NCBI GenBank assembly: GCA_013298375.1
Contig: JAAFHM010000079.1
Span: forward strand, 1 to 13,463
DNA length: 13,463 bases
Origin: Ignavibacteria bacterium
Lineage (GTDB): Bacteria > Bacteroidota > Ignavibacteria > Kapaibacteriales > UBA4661
Reading direction: 5' to 3'
The notes beneath the pieces are model-generated. The model was not told the DNA's origin. It did no database searches and worked only from the letters and a program-made list of their open reading frames with translations. Position 1 is the stretch's first letter. Each line of letters begins with the position of its first letter. Below, in pieces: positions 1 to 7,678 of this stretch. A program made the translations under genes and the position numbers.

Positions 1-1397
1 GCTTGCAGCGCGGGAAACGCCCAGTCACGGTTGCCTTTGGTGAGCGGCTCCCATTCAATACGTCTGCGGCGGAGGTCAAGCAGTGCGTCACCGAGTTATC
101 CATTCAAGCATGGCGCAACTACGCGCAAACACTAGATTCCGTGCATGAAACCTTCCTCAAAACTGCACGGCGTTTTCCACTTGAAATCGCCCTTGTTGGC
201 AGCGATAAACGCCGGTTTACATCCATCAATCTTCTGACACGAACAATCAGTTTCGCACAAGGTTTGAAGCGGCTTGGAAAGAAATTATCCATTGCGCAAA
301 ATATCGGTGTTCTGCTTCCTACCAGCGCCGATGGCGTAATGGCGACGTTGGCAGTGATGATGAACGGCAAAACTGCCGTGCTGCTTGATTACACCAATTC
401 CGCCGACGATATTGCTGCCGGAATCCGCACTGAGGCGCTTTCCACCGTGATAACATCCCGCACCTACTGGACGACACTCGTGGAGCGCTTTCCAACGTTA
501 CTCCCCCTTCTTGCGCCACTCGGACTCCATTTCGTGTACACCGACGAAAAGCAGAATGCCGCAGAACCGACGATTGTACGGGGTTTATTCGTTCAATTCG
601 CTCCTGCATGGCTTTTGAAACAACGCTATTTTTCCAAACGTTTGCCCAATGCTAATGCTGTTGTGGTCTTTGCAGGAAAAGCAGAAACACTGCGGGCTGT
701 GGCGTATTCGCACGAGCATATCATGGTGAGTATTCGCCAAGCCGCCGAAGTGCTGAATCCACGCGAAAACGATACCGTGCTGGGCGTACAACCGCTTTGC
801 ACCTCGTTTGGATTGGTCATCTCAACGCTTATGCCTCTCGTTGGCGGTATGACGCTGGTGTGCGCCGAAAACGCTGATATTGCCACGCTTGGCAAGTTTG
901 CTGCCCGCAATGAGGCGACACTTCTCTTTGCCGAAGCATGGCAACTGCGCGTGTTTGCTGCCAGTGAGCAGTTGCACCCGCTTATGTTTGCGTCGCTCCG
1001 GCTGGCGGTCACCGGCACAAACGGCAACGGCGAAGCCTTGGAAGCCAGCACTCAAGCGGCATTCAAGCAGAAATTTGGTATCAGTGTCTATGAAGGCTTC
1101 GGCACAACCGCCACAACGCCTGTTGCTGCCGTGAATGTGCCAGACGCGATGACTCCGGGAGAATGGAGCGTTCAAGTCGGCACAAAAGCGGGGACAGTTG
1201 GTATGCCGCTTCCGGGCTGCGCCTTTTCGATTGTTGATAAAGCGACGGGCGCGGAAATGCCCTTGGGGGAAATTGGCTGGGTGAGAATTGGTGCGCCATA
1301 CAGCGCTTTTTCTGAGAAAAATTCCAGTGAAGTCTGGTCAATGACGGATGTGCGTGGAAGTTTGGATGCGGACGGGTTCTTGCATTTAGCGGGTTGA
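1..1397 (+). CDS. Aas-like acyltransferase/acyl-ACP synthetase fusion, C-terminal part, degenerate and C-truncated
   Basis: The 5' end lies outside the window; the frame is open at the left edge, and the TTG at position 3 is probably an internal Leu codon. The first ~38 visible residues (RPVTVAFGERLP, then EVKQCVTELSIQAW) resemble the end of a PlsC/Aas-type lysophospholipid acyltransferase domain. From ~45 on the protein follows the N-terminal domain of ANL (AMP-forming) acyl-CoA/acyl-ACP synthetases. Known Aas-type fusions re-acylate lysophospholipids at the inner membrane. Core motifs are poor: the phosphate loop, normally TSG-x-x-G-x-PKG, reads FAGKAETLRAVAYSH (223-237), and the YGxTE motif reads FGTTATTP (366-373), with Ala where the Glu should be. 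The Asp of the TGD motif survives (MTD, 447-449). The protein stops at GFLHLAG, where the hinge and ~100-residue C-terminal subdomain with the catalytic Lys should follow. The adenylation domain is probably inactive; it could be a structural relic or a decaying gene. Confidence 0.7.
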   Translation, partial: LQRGKRPVTVAFGERLPFNTSAAEVKQCVTELSIQAWRNYAQTLDSVHETFLKTARRFPLEIALVGSDKRRFTSINLLTRTISFAQGLKRLGKKLSIAQNIGVLLPTSADGVMATLAVMMNGKTAVLLDYTNSADDIAAGIRTEALSTVITSRTYWTTLVERFPTLLPLLAPLGLHFVYTDEKQNAAEPTIVRGLFVQFAPAWLLKQRYFSKRLPNANAVVVFAGKAETLRAVAYSHEHIMVSIRQAAEVLNPRENDTVLGVQPLCTSFGLVISTLMPLVGGMTLVCAENADIATLGKFAARNEATLLFAEAWQLRVFAASEQLHPLMFASLRLAVTGTNGNGEALEASTQAAFKQKFGISVYEGFGTTATTPVAAVNVPDAMTPGEWSVQVGTKAGTVGMPLPGCAFSIVDKATGAEMPLGEIGWVRIGAPYSAFSEKNSSEVWSMTDVRGSLDADGFLHLAG

Positions 1398-1533
1398 GAA
1401 AAACGAATTGGGAGTTACGGATTTGGTGTAACTGGTCATCACCCTTGATTCGTCTGATACTATCTGTAAAAATTTTCGTATCTTAACGGCGGGTTTATTG
1501 CAGAATTTCTCCAACCTATTTTCTCATTCAATC

Positions 1534-2823
1534 ATGAAACCATTCTCCATACTCGCTATGACGCTCGTGCTGTTCTGTGCCACAGTATCATTGCTTGGGC
1601 AGCAGAAATCTATGGTATGGGTAGAAACACCACTTAAAAATGAAGCAATCATAAGCCTTGCAGCTACGAACTCTGCTCTCTTTGCCTGTCGTAGCAATGC
1701 TTTGTATCAATCAAATAATAATGCTGGTACTGCTTGGATAAGTAGTGGTAGCGGTATCAGTAGTGGAATATCTGGTGATACAGGAATAGGAATGCTTAGG
1801 GGAGTCTATGCTGGTAGTGATCCCGCGATTTTCGCTGTTATGCTACCCTTGCAGACACCAAGGGGATCACGTGGCGGCGGGGTTTTTCGGTCACTTGATA
1901 GCGGCAAAACATGGTATAATGCAGGTATAGGTAGTTTATCATTACAAATTGCGAAAACTAATTCCGCAATTTTTATTAATAACCTTTTTTATGGTGTGGG
2001 GCGCTCACTGGATAACGGAACAACATGGTCATGGACACCCGATTCAGTATTTGCGTCTACCGTCTTAGGGGTGTGTTCCAATAACAGGCAAGCATTTGTT
2101 TGCACATCCAATGCCATTTTTAGCTCTTTGGATAATGGTGATTCTTGGCAAAAAATTACAAGCGATATTTCTAGCCATCCTGAAAACACATCACCAGCTC
2201 CAATTGGCATATCCGTTGTAACTGATAGCGTCATTTTTGTTGCTTTACAACATGGAATTGGGGTTTTCCAATTCAATGCTCGCAATCCGTCTATTTGGTG
2301 GAAAATATCGTTATCAGATGAGGTTATCTTGAGTTTAGCAAAAAAAAATGACACAGTATTTTGTGGTACGAGAAATGGGGTATTTTACTCTGCGAACGGT
2401 GGAATTTCATGGGGTTCTGTGAACACCGGGCTGTCAGAGAAAACTGTAATCGGTCAGTCCAGCCGATATGTATCAAGCCTCGCCGTTGACAATCAAGGAT
2501 ATTTATACGCCGCAGCTTCTAATGGCAGCGTGTATCGCCTTTCTTATTTAGTGCAACCCACCTCCGCCCGCGACCTCACACTCCCAAGTCCCATCACGCT
2601 TTCCCCCAATCCCGCACAAGAATCTATCACGCTTGCGCTGCCGGAAAACGAACTGCACCGCGTCCGTGTGATGAATACACTGGGTTCGCAGGTCTCGGCA
2701 CTTTCGGATGCGGCGGGCGCGACGGCGCTGGATATGAGCGGGCTGGCGGCGGGAGTATATTTTGTGGAAGTGGAAAGCCAGAAAACACGGCGGCGCACGG
2801 TGCAGAAGGTAGTGAAGTATTGA
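1534..2823 (+). CDS. Secreted Asp-box repeat protein with T9SS C-terminal sorting domain
   Basis: A 429-residue exported protein. I chose the ATG at 1534 over an in-frame TTG at 1498 because it places a classic signal peptide at the N-terminus: MKPF, a hydrophobic core to about residue 21, and likely cleavage after LLG. The body carries five Asp-box-like motifs (S-x-D/N-x-G-x-T/S-W): residues 60-68 (looser), 120-127, 158-165, 198-205 and 286-293. Such motifs sit in beta-propeller blades of sialidase-, sortilin- and photosystem-II-assembly-like proteins. Residues ~351-429 form a type A Por secretion tail: LSPNP, a V-R-V-M-N-x-L-G strand, LDMSGLAAGVYFVEV and a basic end. In known T9SS clients this tail targets the protein across the outer membrane and is cleaved on export. 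Catalytic residues of a sialidase are not recognisable, so ligand or activity is unknown. Base composition changes sharply at the tail (see findings). Confidence 0.85.
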   Translation: MKPFSILAMTLVLFCATVSLLGQQKSMVWVETPLKNEAIISLAATNSALFACRSNALYQSNNNAGTAWISSGSGISSGISGDTGIGMLRGVYAGSDPAIFAVMLPLQTPRGSRGGGVFRSLDSGKTWYNAGIGSLSLQIAKTNSAIFINNLFYGVGRSLDNGTTWSWTPDSVFASTVLGVCSNNRQAFVCTSNAIFSSLDNGDSWQKITSDISSHPENTSPAPIGISVVTDSVIFVALQHGIGVFQFNARNPSIWWKISLSDEVILSLAKKNDTVFCGTRNGVFYSANGGISWGSVNTGLSEKTVIGQSSRYVSSLAVDNQGYLYAAASNGSVYRLSYLVQPTSARDLTLPSPITLSPNPAQESITLALPENELHRVRVMNTLGSQVSALSDAAGATALDMSGLAAGVYFVEVESQKTRRRTVQKVVKY

Positions 2824-2829
2824 TTTTAG

Positions 2830-3933
2830 CTAACTGTTCCGTGAAGTTCTAGCAAAGTGACTGCTCTCAGAAAGAAGCTCCCATGCGGTTTCCACGACTT
2901 TCACTGCCTCAATATTTCGCATACACGCAAAATGCCCTTTCGGACACGCCGAGCGTCCAATATGCGTACATGGGCGGCATTCCACCTGCGCTTCGACAAT
3001 CCGATGTGCCACCCGAAATGGCGCAAAACCGAGTTCCGTCACCGTCGAACCAAAAACCGCCACGAGTGGCACTCCGCGTGCTGCGGCGAGGTGCATTATG
3101 CCGGTGTCATTGCAAAGCAGGACGGCGCATGAATCAAGTAGTTGTGCGGTTTCTGCAAGCGTCGCATTATCCGGCGGCAACACATAACGCATCTTGCCGA
3201 CAAGAAAATCCGCCACTTCGCGACAAATACCTTCGTCTGCCCTTCCGCCGAGTAGAACGACCTCCACCGATTTACGATGCGTCTGAAGCCGTTCTGCCAG
3301 GAGCAAAGCAGCTTCGGCGAAACGTTTCGGTAACCACCGTTTTGTTGCATGGTGCGCTCCGGGCGCAATACCGATGCGTACTACGCCGCCATCTCTGCGC
3401 TTTGCCACTGGAATTTCTGTGCGAAGCACCATCTCCAACCCTCTGCCATCATCGTTTAAGCCCAGATGAGATGCAGTGTTTCGGTAGCGCTCGGTGATAT
3501 GGATGGTTTGGGTGTGAAGATTCTTTTTAAGATACACAAGTGCTAATTTCTGCAAACGGTATTTGCGAATGCGATGAATCCTGCGCCCCAAACCGTGCCA
3601 AATCTGGCGAGAGCGCCGATTACGCTGGAGATCAAGAATGAGGTCATACTTCGGGCTGCCCGTGCTGCTCTGAAGAGCCGCAGCGATGGTGCGTTTCCAA
3701 TCGCGCAATTCGCGGCGCGAAAACGAGCGTTTATAGCCTAAAACCGTGTTGCAATGCGGATTATAGCGGTAAATTGCGCTCCATTCTTCGCCAACGCACA
3801 CGTCAATTCTTGCGTCAGAAAAGCGCTGCCGCAATAAGCGCACAAGCGGCGTTGAGAGCAAAACATCACCCATCGAACTGAGCCGAATGACAAGAATTGA
3901 GCGTATTTGCTCGTTTGAAGAATGATTGAGCAT
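2830..3933 (-). CDS. Glycosyltransferase family 9 (ADP-heptose:LPS heptosyltransferase-like)
   Basis: 367 residues, close to the usual GT9 length (~350). The N-terminal RLSSMGDVLLSTP (17-29) is the family's nucleotide-sugar/acceptor loop with the conserved Asp (23). The C-terminal half has PGAHHATKRW (191-200) and the hallmark NDTGIMHLAAARGVP (275-289), followed by VAVFGST. A late Cys-rich segment (C319, C322, C330, C337; ACPKGHFACM) matches the pattern common in WaaF-type heptosyltransferases. Family members transfer L-glycero-D-manno-heptose (or another activated sugar) to lipid A core on the cytoplasmic face of the inner membrane. No heptose-synthesis genes are adjacent, so the exact sugar is unproven. 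A weak AAGG lies four bases before the ATG. The gene converges on the T9SS gene, 6 bp between stops, with no terminator visible between them. Confidence 0.88.
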   Translation of the reverse strand: MLNHSSNEQIRSILVIRLSSMGDVLLSTPLVRLLRQRFSDARIDVCVGEEWSAIYRYNPHCNTVLGYKRSFSRRELRDWKRTIAAALQSSTGSPKYDLILDLQRNRRSRQIWHGLGRRIHRIRKYRLQKLALVYLKKNLHTQTIHITERYRNTASHLGLNDDGRGLEMVLRTEIPVAKRRDGGVVRIGIAPGAHHATKRWLPKRFAEAALLLAERLQTHRKSVEVVLLGGRADEGICREVADFLVGKMRYVLPPDNATLAETAQLLDSCAVLLCNDTGIMHLAAARGVPLVAVFGSTVTELGFAPFRVAHRIVEAQVECRPCTHIGRSACPKGHFACMRNIEAVKVVETAWELLSESSHFARTSRNS

Positions 3934-3970
3934 AGTGCCTTGATGTTCGGGTTATGCCTTAACGGGGTGT

Positions 3971-4108
3971 TTATGCCAAGATGTCAGGATTTTTTTGCCA
4001 TTCGCGGATGGTTGACAATGCACGTTCTTGCAGGTCAGAAAGTTCTTGAGTATTGGCTTTGGCAGCATCGGCGAGGAATTTTGGCGAACAAAGAGATGTG
4101 TGGAGCAT
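3971..4108 (-). CDS. Doubtful small ORF (45 aa) upstream of GT9 gene
   Basis: Starts at an ATG and ends 37 bp before the GT9 start, on the same strand. The product from residue ~12 on (ADAAKANTQELSDLQERALS, then TIREWQKNPDILA) looks like a short amphipathic helix of normal amino-acid composition, which is why I list it. The frame extends upstream to a GTG at 4156, giving a 61-residue form. There is no ribosome binding site, signal peptide or known motif. It could be a real micro-protein, the tail of a decayed gene, or chance. Confidence 0.25.
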   Translation of the reverse strand: MLHTSLCSPKFLADAAKANTQELSDLQERALSTIREWQKNPDILA

Positions 4109-4196
4109 GAAACAAGTGCGAAAATATTTGGACAAATGGAGTATTAGGCGCGGCACAAGATACGGAAAAGCATTCCAAACAGCAAATCAGGTAAGA

Positions 4197-4332
4197 TTGT
4201 GGATAGGGCGATTACATATCTTTATTTTTGGCGAGCGATGTCGTATTGAGTAGTATTCTCAAGTCTAGTCACACAAAATTCTGGATACGCTCCATAAATA
4301 ATTTGCCAAGCGCGGCGATTTTGCTAAATTGT
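4197..4332 (+). promoter_or_regulatory. Candidate promoters for nuoMN (two TAnnTTTG-like boxes)
   Basis: Bacteroidota housekeeping promoters have a TTG/TTTG element near -33 and TAnnTTTG near -7. Candidate A has TTG at 4197-4199 and a perfect TATTTTTG at 4223-4230 (23-bp gap), which implies a ~190-nt leader. Candidate B has TTTG at 4302-4305 and TAAATTGT at 4325-4332 (19-bp gap), with better spacing but an imperfect -7 box. These are pattern matches only; one or neither may be used. Confidence 0.35.
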
Positions 4333-4426
4333 GCCTTCGTGAATGGTAGCGGAGCGCGTTTGATGCTGCAAAGCCCATTCCGTCACCGTTTCCAACGTCT
4401 CACATAACCACATTCCGATTGCCATT

Positions 4427-6001
4427 ATGCTTCTTGCAACGCTCTTTGCACCTCTTGTCGGCGCACTTGCGCTTTTGCTTGTCAGCCGTGATGCTAAGAA
4501 AGCGCTTAAATACTCATCTCTGCTGATGTCGCTCGTTGCCTTTGTCTTCGCTTTGGCGATGCTTCTGGGCTTTGACCAGACCAATCCGAATATGCAGATG
4601 CTCACCAATGTTTCGTGGATACCGACGCTTGATGCGGGTTTCCGTGTGGGGGTTGATGGGATGTCGGTGTTATTTATTTTTCTGACGACGCTCACAATGC
4701 CGATGGTGATTCTCGCTGGCTTCGACAGCATCAAAGAGCAGGAGAAAGAATTTTATGCACTTATCTTACTTTTAGAGTTTGGCGTTATTGGGATTTTTGC
4801 CGCATTAGATACCTTCCTTTTTTACGTCTTTTTTGAACTTATTTTGATACCGATGTATTTTCTCATCGGTGTTTGGGGCGGTGAGCGCAGAACATTTGCA
4901 GCAATAAAGTTCTTTATTTTCACAATGTTTGGTTCGCTTGTGATGCTTGTTGGCTTGATATGGCTTGGTTACTACGTCCAGCAAACAACGGGGCATTTCA
5001 CGACCAATCTTTTGCTTTTGCGCGAGATTGCGCCCACGATTCCGCTTTCAACGCAAAAATGGATGTTCGCGGCGTTTATGCTAGCATTCTGCATTAAAAT
5101 TCCCCTGTTCCCTCTTCATACGTGGCTGCCGGATGTGCAGTCTGAATCGCCCCTTGTTGGGACGGTTGTGGTCGGGGCGGTACTGTTCAAAATTGGTATT
5201 TACGGGCTTATCCGCTTTGGTTTGGAGCTGTTTCCCCAATCGTCGTTTGAACACGCCAAGGTTATGTGTGCTTTGGGAGCAGCAGCCGTTATCTACGGCG
5301 CAATGCTGGCTATTGTGCAAACCGATATGCGTCGTTTGGCTTCCTACGCACTTGTCAGCAGTTTGGGAACGATGGTTATGGGTGTGTTTTCCATGACCCC
5401 CGAAGGCATACAAGGCGCTATTTTGCAGACGTTTAATCACGGACTTTCGGTAACGGGGCTGTTTTTGTGTCTGGGCGTTTTGACCCAGCAGCGCGGCACG
5501 ACGAATCTTGCTGATTATGGCGGCATTGCGAAGGTGATGCCGATGTTTGCCGTGCTATTTGCCATTTCGCTGTTTTCTCTCGTAGGTTTGCCGGGCTTAA
5601 ACGGCTTTATCGGTGAGTATTTGCTGCTTCTCGGCACGTTCCGCTCGCCATTTTTGAATAATTGGACATTTGGCATTTTGGGCGCGACAACGGGCGTTTT
5701 TGTTGCAATCTATATGCTCAAGTTGTACAATAACATCTGTTTTGGAAAATTCCCGAATGACGGAAGTGCCTCCATGAGTGATTTGACGACGAAAGAGCTT
5801 GTAACACTCATTCCGGCAACAATCCTGATGATTTGGATTGGGATTTACCCGTCAACATTCATGCGCTTTTCTGACGAATCTACCAAAGCGCTTGTGGGCA
5901 AACTCGAATTGGTAAAATTTGGCACGACCAAATACACCGAAACGCTCAAGAAACTCCACGCCGCACCAGCCGCCGAAGGCACAGCGCACAAGGAACATTA
6001 A
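4427..6001 (+). CDS. nuoM: NADH-quinone oxidoreductase subunit M
   Basis: 524 residues, about full length for NuoM (E. coli ~509). This antiporter-like membrane subunit of respiratory complex I pumps protons while electrons flow from NADH (or another donor) to quinone. Roughly 14 hydrophobic segments are visible. Key residues are present: Glu137 in FFELILIPMYFLIGVWGG (E. coli Glu144), Lys224 in IKIPLFPLHTWLPD (Lys234), Lys255 in LFKIGIYG (Lys265), a His in FNHGL, and Glu397 in GFIGEYLLL (Glu407). The usual DAHxxAPTAGS stretch reads DVQSESPLVGT, so the His after the DA is replaced by Gln. The C-terminus ends in a soluble Ala/His/Lys tail of ~15 residues. The ATG at 4427 has no Shine-Dalgarno; the first 20 residues already form the expected first helix. 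It lies 48 bp before nuoN, so the two are probably co-transcribed. Confidence 0.95.
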   Translation: MLLATLFAPLVGALALLLVSRDAKKALKYSSLLMSLVAFVFALAMLLGFDQTNPNMQMLTNVSWIPTLDAGFRVGVDGMSVLFIFLTTLTMPMVILAGFDSIKEQEKEFYALILLLEFGVIGIFAALDTFLFYVFFELILIPMYFLIGVWGGERRTFAAIKFFIFTMFGSLVMLVGLIWLGYYVQQTTGHFTTNLLLLREIAPTIPLSTQKWMFAAFMLAFCIKIPLFPLHTWLPDVQSESPLVGTVVVGAVLFKIGIYGLIRFGLELFPQSSFEHAKVMCALGAAAVIYGAMLAIVQTDMRRLASYALVSSLGTMVMGVFSMTPEGIQGAILQTFNHGLSVTGLFLCLGVLTQQRGTTNLADYGGIAKVMPMFAVLFAISLFSLVGLPGLNGFIGEYLLLLGTFRSPFLNNWTFGILGATTGVFVAIYMLKLYNNICFGKFPNDGSASMSDLTTKELVTLIPATILMIWIGIYPSTFMRFSDESTKALVGKLELVKFGTTKYTETLKKLHAAPAAEGTAHKEH

Positions 6002-6049
6002 ATCTCACACGCATTTCACCCTTCACATTTCATACTTTTTTCTGCCATC

Positions 6050-7486
6050 ATGCTTTACGATGTATTCTACTCATTACCGATAGCACTGTGTTCATTTTTT
6101 GGCATTACGGCGATGCTTATTGGTGCATTTGTACCGAAAAAGCGGAGTAATATCGTCATGCCGTATGCCACCACAGGTTTGGCGATTGTTCTTACGTTTG
6201 CTGCATTGCTTTGGGGGAGAAATGGAACGGCGTTTAATGGCATGATAACAACGGGGATGTATGCTTCATTCTTCGATATACTCTTTGCATCATCGGGAAT
6301 ATTAGTGATGATTGCGGCACGACCATATTTGCAGAAAATGGCGTGGGAGTTCGATGAATTCTATGTTTTGGTGCTGTTCGCTGTGAGCGGTATGATGCTT
6401 ATGGCACACGCGAATCATCTGCTTATCGCGTTTATCGGCATTGAAATTATGTCCATCAGTTTTTACGTGCTGTCGGCGTATATGCGCAATGAACAGCTTT
6501 CGGTCGAATCCGGTTTGAAATATTTCCTTCTTGGCGCTTTTTCCACAGGTTTTCTGCTCTACGGTATGGCGCTTATTTACGGCGCTACGGGCGGCAAAAT
6601 GGAGTATTCTGCCATTCGTGCCTCCGTCAGCTATGGTTCGCAAATGCCGACTTTGCTGCTTGCTGGAACAGGATTGATGCTGATTGGTTTGAGTTTCAAA
6701 GTCTCGGCATTTCCTTTTCATGGTTGGTCGCCGGACGTGTATCAAGGCGCTCCGACGGTCGTAACGGCATTTATGAGTACAGGAGGGAAGGCTGCTGCTT
6801 TTGCTGCTTTTATTCAAATTGCCGGAGCGCTTATCCCCAATGGCGGACCAGACAGCGTGAAAATCGTCCATTTGCTGGCTTGTATTTCGGCAGCATCAAT
6901 GCTTTATGGCAACATCGCAGCGTGTGCGCAGCAGAATGTCAAGCGCCTTCTGGCATACTCCTCCATTGCACAAGCTGGTTATATGATGATGGGCATTGTT
7001 TCCGGTTCTAGTCGCGGTACAAGCGGGCTGATGTTTTATCTTGCGGCGTATCTTTGTACTCAAATGGGTGCATTTATCGTTGCGGCGGCATTAGAGAATA
7101 AATATGGAAAGCAGCTTGAATTTAGCGATTATGCGGGCTTGGCGAAGCGTCATCCGCTTTTGGCAGGTGTCATGTCGCTGTTTATGTTCTCCTTGCTTGG
7201 ATTGCCGCCGTTTGCGGTCTTTTTTGGAAAATACTATCTCTTTACCGCAGCCATTGAAGCGGGTTATACGTGGTTGGCACTCGTTGGAGCGCTTGCCAGC
7301 GTCATTTCTGCCTATTTCTATCTGGGGCTTATTGTTGCGATGTATTTCCGCAGCCACGAAAGCGGCGAAACCTATCCAGCACAGCCCGGAATGTCGGGCG
7401 TAACGATTGGTATTGCTGTGGCAGGAGTAATTTTGCTTGGTTTATTGCCAAGTGTGGTGATGCGGTGGACGGGCATTGTGATGTAA
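6050..7486 (+). CDS. nuoN: NADH-quinone oxidoreductase subunit N
   Basis: 478 residues, matching the usual NuoN length (~480). It is the third antiporter-like proton-translocating subunit of complex I in the cytoplasmic membrane, with about 14 predicted helices. Channel residues are intact: Glu132 in GIEIMSISFYVLSAY, Lys217 in LSFKVSAFPFHGW, His224, Lys247 in TGGKAAAF and Lys394 in FGKYYLF. The motif FPFHGWSPDVYQGAPT (221-236) is diagnostic of NuoN as against NuoL or NuoM. The start at 6050 (TGCCATCATG) has no Shine-Dalgarno, and the protein begins directly with its first helix. It follows nuoM as in most nuo operons, but the operon ends here: a spacer with two hairpins and an unrelated epimerase gene come next. 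Confidence 0.95.
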   Translation: MLYDVFYSLPIALCSFFGITAMLIGAFVPKKRSNIVMPYATTGLAIVLTFAALLWGRNGTAFNGMITTGMYASFFDILFASSGILVMIAARPYLQKMAWEFDEFYVLVLFAVSGMMLMAHANHLLIAFIGIEIMSISFYVLSAYMRNEQLSVESGLKYFLLGAFSTGFLLYGMALIYGATGGKMEYSAIRASVSYGSQMPTLLLAGTGLMLIGLSFKVSAFPFHGWSPDVYQGAPTVVTAFMSTGGKAAAFAAFIQIAGALIPNGGPDSVKIVHLLACISAASMLYGNIAACAQQNVKRLLAYSSIAQAGYMMMGIVSGSSRGTSGLMFYLAAYLCTQMGAFIVAAALENKYGKQLEFSDYAGLAKRHPLLAGVMSLFMFSLLGLPPFAVFFGKYYLFTAAIEAGYTWLALVGALASVISAYFYLGLIVAMYFRSHESGETYPAQPGMSGVTIGIAVAGVILLGLLPSVVMRWTGIVM

Positions 7487-7501
7487 AAATGCCTTCACGC
7501 C

Positions 7502-7555
7502 TTGCTCCATTGAGCAAAGTGCGAAGCCCGCCAGATGATAGTGGAATATTCCACT
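7502..7555. other. Two tandem 6-4-6 hairpins downstream of nuoN
   Basis: Hairpin 1 is TTGCTC-CATT-GAGCAA at 7502-7517. Hairpin 2 is AGTGGA-ATAT-TCCACT at 7540-7555, which is also a perfect 16-bp palindrome. Both have a 6-bp stem and a 4-nt loop and begin 16 and 54 nt after the nuoN stop codon. No T-tract follows either, so they are not classical intrinsic terminators. They could protect the mRNA 3' end or, for the palindrome, bind a dimeric regulator. Confidence 0.4.
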
Positions 7556-7678
7556 GATGACTTTAACAAGCCTACCAAGACTTGTGCGCAATGACCAGCC
7601 TTCCGGGAGAAGAGTTGGGGGCGAGACGGAGCAAAACTGCACCGAACTCCAATAACTTGGCGACATTGAAGGAAACGT

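Larger units (their letters stand above)
3934..4426. other. 493-bp spacer between divergent GT9 gene and nuoM
   Basis: The GT9 gene reads leftward and nuoM rightward, so the spacer must hold both promoters. On the plus strand there are two TAnnTTTG-like candidates (4197-4230 and 4302-4332). On the minus strand there is a 45-codon ORF (3971-4108) of doubtful status and no convincing CAAAnnTA (reverse -7) box. I see no tRNA-like fold, repeat array or recognisable protein relic, and nothing resembling nuoL or nuoK. Confidence 0.6.

Noticed and set aside
1413..1433. Inverted repeat AGTTAC...GTAACT after the Aas-like gene, considered as a terminator
   Set aside because: Only a 6-bp AT-rich stem with a 9-nt loop and no T-tract; too weak to call.
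1479..1486. TATCTTAA as a -7 box for the T9SS gene
   Set aside because: Matches TAnnTTTG at only 6 of 8 positions and has no TTG at suitable spacing (the nearest is ~31 bp upstream).
2883..3497. Plus-strand open frame of ~204 codons across the GT9 gene
   Set aside because: Rich in Arg, His, Pro and Cys with no recognisable fold, and opposite a gene with clear family motifs.
4012..4017. TTGACA, a classical -35 hexamer
   Set aside because: No matching -10 at proper distance, and this genome appears to use the TTG/TAnnTTTG promoter type.
6302..6871. Minus-strand open frame of ~189 codons across nuoN
   Set aside because: Its hydrophilic His/Lys/Arg-rich product is the complement of membrane-helix codons, not a separate gene.
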